Source: Clostridiales bacterium (GTDB lineage: Bacteria > Bacillota > Clostridia > Peptostreptococcales > Anaerovoracaceae). Taken from it: a DNA stretch of 12,863 nt. Below the pieces are notes generated by a model. It made no database searches, was not told where the DNA came from, and worked only from the letters and a program-made list of their open reading frames with translations. Shown in pieces: positions 6,825 through 12,863 of the stretch. Positions within the stretch are counted from its first letter, which is position 1; every line of letters starts with the position of its first letter. The stretch is from assembly GCA_003542355.1 (NCBI GenBank), contig DPKU01000167.1:2994-15856 (forward strand), read 5' to 3'. A program made the position numbers and the translations under genes.

Positions 6825-8078
6825 ATGAATCGTTTTATCGAAATGGACAGGTCGATGTCCGGATTGGATCCCGAAGCGATCCGAGACATGCAGGAAGCTG
6901 CGGACCGGGCTTTCACGCGCTTGCATTCGAATCAGGAGAACTTTACCGGATGGGTGGATCTTCCGGAAAACTATGATCGGGACGAGATCCGGCGAATCCG
7001 AGCCGCAGCACAAACGATCGCGCACCAGTGCACTGCGTTGGTGGTGATCGGCATAGGCGGCTCCTATCTGGGCGCCCGGGCGGCCTATGAGCTGCTGACG
7101 GGCAGCTTTGCGCATCTGCTTCCCCAGAAAAATCCGAAACTCTTCTTTGCGGGGCAGAACATCAGCGCTGCATATCACAAAGAATTGATGGAAGTCTTGG
7201 CGAATCAAGAGGTCTGCCTCTGTGTGATCAGCAAGTCCGGTACAACTGCCGAGCCCTCCATCGCCTTTGCCTTGCTCAAGGACGCCTTGATCCAACGGTA
7301 TGGCAAAGAGGAAGCCGCCCGGCGGATCTATGCCATCACCGATGCGTCCAAAGGCGTGTTGCGACAGGAAGCCGAAGCGGAAGGCTATGTAAGCTTTATA
7401 GTCCCAGACGATATTGGCGGCCGCTACTCTGTTCTGACTCCTGTGGGCCTGCTGCCTTTGGCAGCAGCCGGATTTGATCCGGAAGAATTTCTGTCCGGAG
7501 CACTAAGCGCCCGTCAGGATCAGGTACTCATGGGCCAGGCCAGGGAGTATGCCATCGGGCGGAATATCCTTTATAAAAATGGAAAGCACATTGAAATTTT
7601 CGAATCCTACGAGCCCCGATTTTCATACTTTTCGGAATGGTTGAAACAGCTTTTTGGCGAGAGCGAAGGAAAGGGAGGAAAGGGCATTTTCCCCGTAAGC
7701 CTCAACTTCAGCTCTGATCTGCATTCCATGGGACAATTTCTGCAGGAAGGTACCTCCTGCTTTTTCGAGACGATCCTGGATGAATGCCAACCGGCTGCGG
7801 ACCTTCGTGTTCCGGATTCCGCCGGACCACCGCTCGCCGGAAAAAGTGTCAATGCCGTCAACCGGGCAGCATTGGAGGGGGTGGCTGCAGCGCACCGTCA
7901 GGCTGGGATCCCCATGTTCCGCTTTCGATTGAAAGAAAAAATCTCTCCACAAATCGTAGGACAGGTGGTATACTTCTTCGAGACGGCTTGCGCTCTGTCT
8001 GCATACATGATGGGTGTGGAACCCTTCGACCAGCCCGGAGTGGAAGCCTACAAAAGGGAAATGAGAGAGAGATTATAA
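6825..8078 (+). CDS. pgi: Glucose-6-phosphate isomerase
   Basis: This enzyme interconverts glucose-6-phosphate and fructose-6-phosphate in the cytoplasm. The 417-residue product carries the family signatures in order: TGWVDLPENY (41-50), VVIGIGGSYLGAR (73-85), ISKSGTTAEPS (135-145, phosphate binding), DDIGGRYSVLTPVGLLPLA (195-213), FGESEGK (277-283), LHSMGQFLQEG (299-309), catalytic His357 in AAHRQAG and Lys410 in PGVEAYKREM. It is about 30 residues shorter than the roughly 450-residue Bacillus-type enzymes, mainly through an early C-terminal stop soon after Lys410; all catalytic motifs remain. The 42-bp gap from the dehydratase and 16-bp gap to the LCP gene, with no terminator, suggest one transcript. 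This context points to a supply of fructose-6-phosphate for amino-sugar precursors as well as glycolysis; that link is inference. Confidence 0.96.
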   Translation: MNRFIEMDRSMSGLDPEAIRDMQEAADRAFTRLHSNQENFTGWVDLPENYDRDEIRRIRAAAQTIAHQCTALVVIGIGGSYLGARAAYELLTGSFAHLLPQKNPKLFFAGQNISAAYHKELMEVLANQEVCLCVISKSGTTAEPSIAFALLKDALIQRYGKEEAARRIYAITDASKGVLRQEAEAEGYVSFIVPDDIGGRYSVLTPVGLLPLAAAGFDPEEFLSGALSARQDQVLMGQAREYAIGRNILYKNGKHIEIFESYEPRFSYFSEWLKQLFGESEGKGGKGIFPVSLNFSSDLHSMGQFLQEGTSCFFETILDECQPAADLRVPDSAGPPLAGKSVNAVNRAALEGVAAAHRQAGIPMFRFRLKEKISPQIVGQVVYFFETACALSAYMMGVEPFDQPGVEAYKREMRERL

Positions 8079-8094
8079 CCAAAGGGGAAAACGA

Positions 8095-9117
8095 ATGAAG
8101 AAAAATAAAATAGCTGTCACATTTTTGCTGGTGTTTACCTTGGCCACGGCAGTGATGGTGCCGATTCGCCATGTGTTTGCCAAGGTGGGGGGCAGCACGG
8201 TATTCGAAGCCGAGGAACGTCTGCTGGACGAAATGACGCCGATCACTGTAGACGAGGACAGTCCTTTCTATGAGGTATTCCAGAGCAAGGATCGTGTCAA
8301 TTTTCTGCTCATGGGTGTCAGTGACGGTATGTCCGATACGCTGATGCTGGTCAGCTATGACCTAGTCAATCAGTACATCAATATGATTTCCATTCCCCGG
8401 GACACCTTCTATTTCCGGGATGGATATTCCAACTATGCTTTCCATAAGATCAATTCCATCTATCATTCCGAGGGTGTCACGGCGGTGGCCGAAGCCATAT
8501 CGGAGACTCTTTACGGCATGCCGATTCATTATTATGCGATCGTGGAATACGAAGATATCCGTAAAGTGATGGACGTGATCGGAGGCGTAAAGGTGAACAT
8601 TCCCTTCTATATGAAGTACATCGATTCCACGAAAGGCAAAGAGCTGTATATCGATATTCCTGCGGGCGAACAGACCATCGACAGCAGCAATGTGATCGAA
8701 TTTCTGCGCTTCCGAAAGACGAATCCAGCCTTTGCAAGGCAAGGGTACAAGAGCTACGAAGCCGGGGATATCCAGCGGATCCAGACACAGCAGGCGTTTG
8801 TCAAAGCCGTGCTCAAGGAATGCCTGAAGATGGGAAATCTGAAGGACATCGCCAAGGTGACACTCCAGAATGTGGAGTCCGATCTTACGTTTGCAATGGC
8901 CGGAAAGCTGGCGCTCAAAGCCATGAGCGGTTTGTCTTCGGAAAACGTCAGCGCCTATACCTTGCCCGGCAGGGATAAAATGATGCACGAACTTTCCTTC
9001 TGGGTGGCCGACGAAGAAAAAGTGGGAGAAATGCTCATGGAAATCTATTCTTTGGAGGTCGAAACCACCACGGAAGGGGCTATCGGAACTCCTTCGGGCG
9101 AGCCGGAGGAAGAATAA
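8095..9117 (+). CDS. LCP (LytR-CpsA-Psr) family cell-wall glycopolymer transferase
   Basis: LCP enzymes sit outside the membrane and transfer lipid-linked teichoic acid, capsule or glycan chains to peptidoglycan. This 340-residue protein has one N-terminal membrane anchor (about residues 6-24) and an LCP domain from about residue 66 to 240. The motifs are VNFLLMGVSDGMSDTLML (68-85, Asp81), ISIPRDTF (98-105, Arg102 and Asp103), FHKINSIY (116-123), VIGGVKVNIP (161-170), LRFRK (204-208) and AGDIQRIQTQQ (223-233, Arg228), which match the phosphate- and polyprenyl-binding residues of the family. The usual RxRQQ of the last motif is RIQTQQ here. The C-terminus ends in an acidic Glu/Pro tail. The start follows AAGGGG at 8082-8087. 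As the last gene of the operon before a terminator, it completes a precursor-to-attachment set with the dehydratase and the divergent Wzy-like protein. The polymer attached is unknown. Confidence 0.92.
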   Translation: MKKNKIAVTFLLVFTLATAVMVPIRHVFAKVGGSTVFEAEERLLDEMTPITVDEDSPFYEVFQSKDRVNFLLMGVSDGMSDTLMLVSYDLVNQYINMISIPRDTFYFRDGYSNYAFHKINSIYHSEGVTAVAEAISETLYGMPIHYYAIVEYEDIRKVMDVIGGVKVNIPFYMKYIDSTKGKELYIDIPAGEQTIDSSNVIEFLRFRKTNPAFARQGYKSYEAGDIQRIQTQQAFVKAVLKECLKMGNLKDIAKVTLQNVESDLTFAMAGKLALKAMSGLSSENVSAYTLPGRDKMMHELSFWVADEEKVGEMLMEIYSLEVETTTEGAIGTPSGEPEEE

Positions 9118-9168
9118 CGTAGGAGCCGAATCCTTGCATTTGGGCCAATCTCCAAAATTTAACTAAAA

Positions 9169-9205
9169 AACGGACGGATTTTTGTTTCCGTCCGTTAATT
9201 TTTGT
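9169..9205 (+). terminator. Intrinsic terminator after the LCP gene
   Basis: AACGGACGG (9169-9177) pairs perfectly with CCGTCCGTT (9188-9196), a 9-bp GC-rich stem (10 bp with the A-T at its top). It is followed by AATTTTTGT. It starts 52 bp after the LCP stop codon and closes the dehydratase-pgi-LCP operon. The A-run before the stem means it may also work weakly in the opposite direction. Confidence 0.9.
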
Positions 9206-9216
9206 CGAGACTTTGA

Positions 9217-9235
9217 TTTGTGTTTTGCACACAAA
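9217..9235. repeat. Small inverted repeat upstream of the livK promoter
   Basis: TTTGTG (9217-9222) and CACAAA (9230-9235) are perfect 6-bp arms around 7 bases. It is followed on the plus strand by an A-run, so it is not a terminator in either direction; it lies 19 bp upstream of the -35 box and could be an operator. Short and AT-rich, so it may be chance. Confidence 0.3.
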
Positions 9236-9282
9236 AAAAATGACTAAAAACTGTTGACAATCAACGAATATTCTACTATTAT
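9233..9282 (+). promoter_or_regulatory. Strong promoter of the liv operon
   Basis: A perfect TTGACA (9254-9259) and TATTAT (9277-9282) are separated by 17 bp, with an AT-rich, A-tract-containing stretch (9233-9252) directly upstream that resembles an UP element. The predicted start near 9289 gives a leader of about 65 bases. Confidence 0.85.
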
Positions 9283-9303
9283 TAGGTTTACTATTTGACT
9301 TTT

Positions 9304-9325
9304 CCCGGACGAATTCACGGCCGGG
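9304..9325. promoter_or_regulatory. Inverted repeat in the livK leader (operator or mRNA hairpin)
   Basis: CCCGG (9304-9308) and CCGGG (9321-9325) form perfect arms around 12 bases, just downstream of the predicted transcription start and 16-29 bases before the ribosome-binding site. It stands out as a GC-rich patch in an AT-rich leader. It could bind a regulator that blocks the promoter or fold in the mRNA; no T-run follows, so it is not a terminator. Confidence 0.4.
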
Positions 9326-9354
9326 TATAATCAAAATCAAGAAGAGGTGTGAAA

Positions 9355-10524
9355 ATGAAAACAAAAAAAATCCTGACACTTGTTTTGGCAATGGTCATGA
9401 TCATGAGCCTGGCCCTCACCGGCTGTGGCGGCGGCGGCGGCGAGACCGGTGGCGACGAAACCTATAAGATCGGTGTCATCGCCCCCCTCACCGGAAGCGT
9501 TTCCGTCTACGGGATCGCTGTAAAGAACGCAGCTGTGATGGCCAAAGAAGAGATCAATGCAGCCGGCGGCATCGGCGGTAAAATGGTCGAGCTGGTCATC
9601 ATGGACGACAAAGGCGACTCCACCGAAGGCGTCTCCGCGTTCAATAAGCTGGTCAGCGACGGCATTACCGTGGTCCTCGGCCCTGTCACATCCGGTGTTA
9701 CCGGAGCGGTCACCAGCATTGCCAACAGCGAAGGCATCGTGATGCTGACGCCTACATCTACAGCCGATACCATTACCACAGAATCCGATTATGTGTTCCG
9801 TTCCTGCTTCAAGGATTCCTATCAGGGAATCATGGGCGCTAAATTCCTGTCCGAAAACGGCTACACCAAGACAGCCGTCCTGTATTGTGCAGGCGACACC
9901 TATTCCAAGGGTCTCCGTGACGCATTCGTCGCTGCAGCTCCGGACTATGGTATCGAAGTGGTCGTAGATGAAGCCAGCTCCTCCATGGATGATACGGACT
10001 TCACCACTCAGGCGACCAAGATCGCTGCTGCAGGTGCAGATTCTCTGTTTGCGGCCTACTACTACAACGCAGCCGGCCCCTACATCATTCCTCAGACCAG
10101 AGCAACCGGATTCACCGGCGCTGTCATGGGTCCTGACGGATTTGACGGAATCGTGCCCGACTACATCACCGGCACCATGGCCGACTACAACAACGTATTC
10201 TTTACGAATCACTATTCCACAGAATCCGAAAGCGAAATCGTTCAGAACTTCATCACGAACTATAAAGCTGCTTACGGAGAGACCCCCAATGCGCTGGCCG
10301 CACTGGGCTATGACGGAATTTACATGCTCTTCAAGGCCATCGGCGAAGCCGAAAGTACTGAAGCCGCGGCAGTCAAGGCTGCTCTGGACGGCATGGAATT
10401 CGAAGGAGTCACCGGTACTTTCGTACTGGATGAGAGCGGTACTCCGGAAAAATCTGTTGCGATCATCGAACTTTTCGAAGACGGCGACAGCGTAAGCCAG
10501 AAGTTCAACAAGACGCAGAACTAG
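9355..10524 (+). CDS. livK: ABC transporter substrate-binding lipoprotein, branched-chain amino acid type
   Basis: This 389-residue protein would catch its ligand outside the membrane and pass it to LivH-LivM. It begins with a lipoprotein signal peptide (basic MKTKK, hydrophobic core to about residue 21, lipobox LTGC with Cys24 as the lipid-anchored residue) and a Gly-rich linker. A type I periplasmic-binding fold of the LivJ/LivK kind follows: IGVIAPLTGSVSVYG near the mature N-terminus, AAGGIGGK, VVLGPVTSGVTGA, and the C-terminal lobe with ALAALGYDGIYML and GVTGTFVLDESG. The ATG at 9355 is chosen because GAAGAGG (9341-9347) lies 7 bases before it; the in-frame GTG at 9349 is too close to that site. 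It is followed by LivH, LivM and LivG in the usual order. Ligands of this family range from leucine/isoleucine/valine to amides, urea and aromatic acids, so the leucine-type name marks the family, not a proven ligand. Confidence 0.93.
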   Translation: MKTKKILTLVLAMVMIMSLALTGCGGGGGETGGDETYKIGVIAPLTGSVSVYGIAVKNAAVMAKEEINAAGGIGGKMVELVIMDDKGDSTEGVSAFNKLVSDGITVVLGPVTSGVTGAVTSIANSEGIVMLTPTSTADTITTESDYVFRSCFKDSYQGIMGAKFLSENGYTKTAVLYCAGDTYSKGLRDAFVAAAPDYGIEVVVDEASSSMDDTDFTTQATKIAAAGADSLFAAYYYNAAGPYIIPQTRATGFTGAVMGPDGFDGIVPDYITGTMADYNNVFFTNHYSTESESEIVQNFITNYKAAYGETPNALAALGYDGIYMLFKAIGEAESTEAAAVKAALDGMEFEGVTGTFVLDESGTPEKSVAIIELFEDGDSVSQKFNKTQN

Positions 10525-10540
10525 TTAAGACGTGCACCCT

Positions 10541-10568
10541 TTCACAGGGGCAAACAATATGCTAGAAT
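10541..10568 (+). promoter_or_regulatory. Possible internal promoter for the liv permease genes
   Basis: TTCACA (10541-10546) and TAGAAT (10563-10568) are separated by 16 bp, and TG at 10560-10561 gives an extended -10. A transcript would start near 10575, inside the left arm of the following hairpin, and so would not form the full terminator stem. Confidence 0.45.
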
Positions 10569-10569
10569 A

Positions 10570-10617
10570 GAGAGGCGCGAAACGACAGCAATGCCTTCGT
10601 GCCTCTCGTTTTCCTTG
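10570..10617 (+). terminator. Intrinsic terminator/attenuator between livK and livH
   Basis: GAGAGGCGCGAA (10570-10581) pairs with TTCGTGCCTCTC (10596-10607), a 12-bp stem with one G-U pair and a 14-base loop. It is followed by GTTTTCCTT, a modest T-run. Partial termination here would make more binding protein than permease, a common arrangement in ABC import operons. Confidence 0.7.
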
Positions 10618-10619
10618 TA

Positions 10620-10650
10620 AAGGGCAGCGCCGGCCCTTCCGAAACGGCGC
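10620..10650. repeat. Overlapping alternative GC-rich hairpins in the livK-livH gap
   Basis: AAGGGC (10620-10625) can pair with GCCCTT (10633-10638), or GCGCCG (10627-10632) with CGGCGC (10645-10650); the two pairings compete for the same bases. No T-run follows either, so they are not terminators; they could protect the downstream mRNA from 3'-to-5' decay or affect livH translation. Confidence 0.35.
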
Positions 10651-10671
10651 GCCGCAAAAAAGAATACCACG

Positions 10672-10679
10672 AAAGGCGG
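10672..10679 (+). promoter_or_regulatory. Ribosome-binding site supporting the livH TTG start
   Basis: AAAGGCGG ends 8 bases before the TTG at 10688. No ATG lies at a suitable place, and the first in-frame ATG (Met14, in GLRMGSVYAL) would remove the conserved start of the first membrane helix. Confidence 0.65.
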
Positions 10680-10687
10680 ATTCGAAA

Positions 10688-11605
10688 TTGAGCGAGTTCA
10701 TACAACAAGCCATCAACGGACTTCGGATGGGCAGTGTCTATGCATTGATCGCACTGGGTTATACCATGGTCTATGGGATCATCCGACTGATCAATTTTGC
10801 CCACGGAGACTTTATCATGGTGGGTGCCTATACGATGATCTTTGTCATCCCGGTGATGCTGGGCTTTGGGCTTCCGGCCTGGACAGCTGTGGCTGCAGCG
10901 GTGATCGTTGCCTCTGCCGTGGGTGTCACCACAGAGGCGGTGGCCTACCGGCCTGTGCGAAAAAAAGGCACACGAATGTCGGCTTTGATCACGGCCATTG
11001 CCATGAGTCTTTTTCTGGAGAATCTGGCACAAGTATTATTTACGTCTAATCCACGGGTCATCAAGGCTTCGATTTTCAGCCTGCCCGCTGTTCAGATAGG
11101 CGCTGTCAAGATCGACGGCACCACGCTGGCTACCATTGCGATCGCAGCGGTCACTATGGTGGGTCTGCAATTATTCATTCATAAAACGAAAATGGGACGG
11201 GCCATGCGGGCCGTTTCCGAAGATAAACAAGCTTCCATTCTCATGGGGATCAACGTCAACCGGACGATCACCCTCACCTTTGCCATCGGCTCGGCCCTGG
11301 CTGCGGTAGCCGCGCTCATGTATTGCGCGCAGTATCCTTCCGTAATGCCCACCATGGGGTCCATGCTGGGCTTAAAAGCCTTCGTGGCCGCGGTATTGGG
11401 CGGGATCGGCATCATGCCCGGCGCCATGCTGGGAGGGCTGACCATCGGCCTGGTCGAATCTCTTTCCAAAGCCTACAGTGCAACGCTCACCGGCGGGATC
11501 ATCACGTCGGCGTTTTCCGATGCGGTGGTCTTTGGGATCCTGATCATCGTTCTGTTGGTGAAGCCGGCCGGTATTCTGGGGAAGAACCAAGGGGAGAAGG
11601 TGTAG
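10688..11605 (+). CDS. livH: Branched-chain amino acid-type ABC transporter permease LivH
   Basis: LivH is one of the two membrane subunits that form the import channel with LivM. The 305-residue product is strongly hydrophobic and carries the family's first segment INGLRMGSVYALIALGYTM (residues 9-27), followed by VYGIIRLINFAHGDFIM (28-44). The cytoplasmic coupling loop GRAMRAVSEDKQASILMGI (170-188) contacts the ATPases, and LGGIGIMPGAMLGG lies in a late membrane segment, with VKPAGILG near the end. Length is normal. It uses a TTG start, supported by AAAGGCGG upstream and by alignment of the first residues with the family's usual beginning; a weak start may lower permease yield relative to the binding protein. 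LivM starts 4 bases after its stop, so the two are almost certainly translated from one mRNA. Confidence 0.95.
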   Translation: MSEFIQQAINGLRMGSVYALIALGYTMVYGIIRLINFAHGDFIMVGAYTMIFVIPVMLGFGLPAWTAVAAAVIVASAVGVTTEAVAYRPVRKKGTRMSALITAIAMSLFLENLAQVLFTSNPRVIKASIFSLPAVQIGAVKIDGTTLATIAIAAVTMVGLQLFIHKTKMGRAMRAVSEDKQASILMGINVNRTITLTFAIGSALAAVAALMYCAQYPSVMPTMGSMLGLKAFVAAVLGGIGIMPGAMLGGLTIGLVESLSKAYSATLTGGIITSAFSDAVVFGILIIVLLVKPAGILGKNQGEKV

Positions 11606-11609
11606 CGAT

Positions 11610-12677
11610 ATGAAGATGCCTCAAGAAATCAAAAAAGCATCCACTCTGAACCTGATCGCCATCGCGATCCTTCTCGGCGTTATCGCCTGGCTGGGCTTCA
11701 CTCAAGTGTTTTCCTCCTACATTGTAGGAATATTTTGGCTTTCATGTATTGGAATCATTATGGCCACCTCGCTGAATCTGACCAACGGTTTCCTGGGCCA
11801 GATGGCCCTGGGTCACGCAGGATTCATGCTCATTGGCGCTTATACATCGGCGCTGCTGTCTCTGGCTATGGTTCGGGCGGATGTGTTGGCCGGTGACGGC
11901 ATGCAACAGTTGCTTCGATTTATCATCTGCCTTGTGGCATCGGCGCTCCTGGCCGGACTGTTCGGCATTCTGGTAGGCATTCCGGCGCTTCGTCTTCGGG
12001 GGGATTACCTGGCGATCATTACGCTCGGCTTCGGAGAGATCATCCGGGTCGTCATCCAAGGCATTCCTTGGGCTGGCGCAGACGGGCTGGGCCAAGGTTC
12101 GGCAAGTCCGGTACTTTACAAGACCGGTTTGGGCTTCAACAATACAACGAAATCCCACTACATGTTTTTCATCGCATTGCTCACAGTGCTCTGTGTAGCC
12201 GTGATCCTGACGTTTATCCGGTCCCGTTTCGGACGGGCCATCATCTCTATTCGCGACGACGAGATCGCCTCGGCAGCCAGCGGCATCGACACCACGTTTT
12301 ACAAAGTGATGGGTTTTGCCTTTTCGGCCATGTTTGCAGGCATCGCAGGATCGATCTTTGCTGCCTGCTATTCTTCCCTCAACACAGGAAACATGGGCTT
12401 TATGGCTTCGGTCAACTATTTCGTGATGGTCGTGTTCGGCGGAATGGGTTCCATTACCGGCTCCATTGTCGCTGCTATCGGACTGACAACGCTCAACGAA
12501 GCGCTGCGCTCCTTTGACGAGTACCGGATGCTGGTTTATTCCGTAGTGCTGGTCCTGATGATGATCTTCCGGCCGACAGGCCTGATGGGCACATACGAAT
12601 TCTCCCTGACCAAGATCCTTGGCCGCCTCCGGGGCAAAGGCCCCGGGAAGAAGCAGGAAGAGGAGGTGCAGGCATAA
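11610..12677 (+). CDS. livM: Branched-chain amino acid-type ABC transporter permease LivM
   Basis: This is the second membrane subunit of the Liv-type importer, 355 residues. Motifs in order are SLNLTNGFLGQMALGHAGFM (residues 54-73), the conserved GIPALRLRGDYLAIITLGFG block (123-142), a ligand-gate-like loop WAGADGLGQ (154-162), and the coupling loop GRAIISIRDDEIASAASGI (208-226). VVFGGMGSITGS and FRPTGLMG mark the last membrane segments. The C-terminus is a charged tail (GRLRGKGPGKKQEEE). The start ATG at 11610 follows GGAGAAGG (11593-11600) and lies 4 bases after the livH stop. Its TAA stop overlaps the ATG of the next gene by one base, a sign of translational coupling. Confidence 0.95.
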   Translation: MKMPQEIKKASTLNLIAIAILLGVIAWLGFTQVFSSYIVGIFWLSCIGIIMATSLNLTNGFLGQMALGHAGFMLIGAYTSALLSLAMVRADVLAGDGMQQLLRFIICLVASALLAGLFGILVGIPALRLRGDYLAIITLGFGEIIRVVIQGIPWAGADGLGQGSASPVLYKTGLGFNNTTKSHYMFFIALLTVLCVAVILTFIRSRFGRAIISIRDDEIASAASGIDTTFYKVMGFAFSAMFAGIAGSIFAACYSSLNTGNMGFMASVNYFVMVVFGGMGSITGSIVAAIGLTTLNEALRSFDEYRMLVYSVVLVLMMIFRPTGLMGTYEFSLTKILGRLRGKGPGKKQEEEVQA

Positions 12678-12863
12678 TGGATAACGGCACACGGCTTTCA
12701 ACAGACAGAGAAACGCCTTTGATCAAAGTCAGCCACCTGGGCATCACCTTCGGCGGTCTTCGGGCTGTCAACGATTTCAATCTGGAAATCGGAGAAAATG
12801 AACTGGTAGGTCTGATCGGTCCCAACGGCGCAGGAAAGACCACACTCTTCAGGTTGATTATGG
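12677..12863 (+). CDS. livG: Liv-type ABC transporter ATP-binding protein LivG (3'-truncated by window edge)
   Basis: Only the first 62 residues are in the window. They show the start of an ABC ATPase: IKVSHLGITFGGLRAVNDF (residues 16-34), with the A-loop-type strand and the FGGLRAV typical of LivG, and the Walker A motif GPNGAGKTT (49-57). AGGAGGTG (12661-12668) stands 8 bases before the ATG, which overlaps the livM stop by one base (TAATG). The position after livM fits LivG, one of the two ATPases that drive the importer; LivF would be expected next. After Walker A the usual LFNL reads LFRLIM, which is odd but at the extreme edge. A first-residue extension of about 14 amino acids precedes the conserved strand. 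Confidence 0.93.
   Translation, partial: MDNGTRLSTDRETPLIKVSHLGITFGGLRAVNDFNLEIGENELVGLIGPNGAGKTTLFRLIM

Noticed and set aside
9326..9331. TATAAT as a second livK -10 box
   Set aside because: No -35 box lies 16-18 bp upstream; the nearest TTGACT (9295-9300) is 25 bp away. The upstream TTGACA/TATTAT pair is far better.
9337..10212. 291-codon minus-strand open frame across livK
   Set aside because: Its composition (Gly, Asp, His, Cys-rich) mirrors the codon bias of livK on the other strand, and it would begin inside a clearly real gene.
11742..12701. 319-codon minus-strand open frame across livM
   Set aside because: Antisense shadow of livM; His/Cys/Gln-rich product with no motif and no promoter or ribosome-binding site at its start.
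1..12863. A novel defence, mobile or RNA-guided system
   Set aside because: Apart from the IS fragment, every coding region fits a known family (amidohydrolase, Wzy-like, sugar dehydratase, pgi, LCP, Liv transporter); no repeat arrays, reverse transcriptases, nucleases or unexplained long non-coding stretches were seen.

Overview
The window looks like chromosomal DNA of a Gram-positive, low-GC-lineage bacterium (Bacillota, most likely a Clostridia-type anaerobe) with a moderately GC-rich genome. The basis is Bacillota-style Shine-Dalgarno sites (AAGGAGG), consensus sigma-A-type promoters, an LCP (LytR-CpsA-Psr) wall-polymer transferase, a short Bacillus/Clostridium-type glucose-6-phosphate isomerase and a lipoprotein-anchored ABC binding protein. 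This taxonomic statement is inference; there is no rRNA or other marker gene here.

Layout. (1) 1-~998: the 3' part of an IS256-family insertion sequence (transposase C-terminal 315 residues plus a probable right terminal repeat), entering from the left edge. (2) 1018-2685 (+): a YtcJ-type amidohydrolase whose ribosome-binding site begins only about 10 bp beyond the IS end. (3) 2619-4673 (-): a large multi-pass membrane protein of the O-antigen ligase/polymerase (Wzy_C) type, convergent with and overlapping the amidohydrolase by 67 bp. (4) 4674-4862: a divergent promoter region with good promoters on both strands and a perfect interrupted palindrome between them. (5) 4863-9117 (+): a three-gene envelope/carbohydrate operon: membrane-bound nucleotide-sugar dehydratase (CapD/PglF/WbpM type), glucose-6-phosphate isomerase (pgi) and an LCP ligase, closed by an intrinsic terminator. 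(6) 9118-12863 (+): a branched-chain-amino-acid-type ABC import operon (binding lipoprotein, LivH, LivM, start of LivG), which runs off the right edge.

How the genes fit together. The polymerase-like membrane protein, the sugar dehydratase and the LCP ligase are three classical steps of surface-glycan production (precursor synthesis, polymerisation or ligation, attachment to peptidoglycan). They are arranged around one shared control region; pgi could feed fructose-6-phosphate towards UDP-sugars. The Liv operon is a separate unit with its own consensus promoter; a hairpin terminator and a possible internal promoter lie between the binding-protein gene and the permease genes, which would allow binding protein and permease to be made in different amounts.

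No stretch longer than about 240 bases lacks a gene; the longest gap (9118-9354) is a terminator followed by the livK promoter and leader. I see no tRNA, rRNA, CRISPR array, prophage, toxin-antitoxin or defence system, and nothing that I would call a new system. The observations most worth checking are the His-to-Asp change in the amidohydrolase metal site, the convergent coding overlap, the divergent control region, and the structured livK-livH gap.
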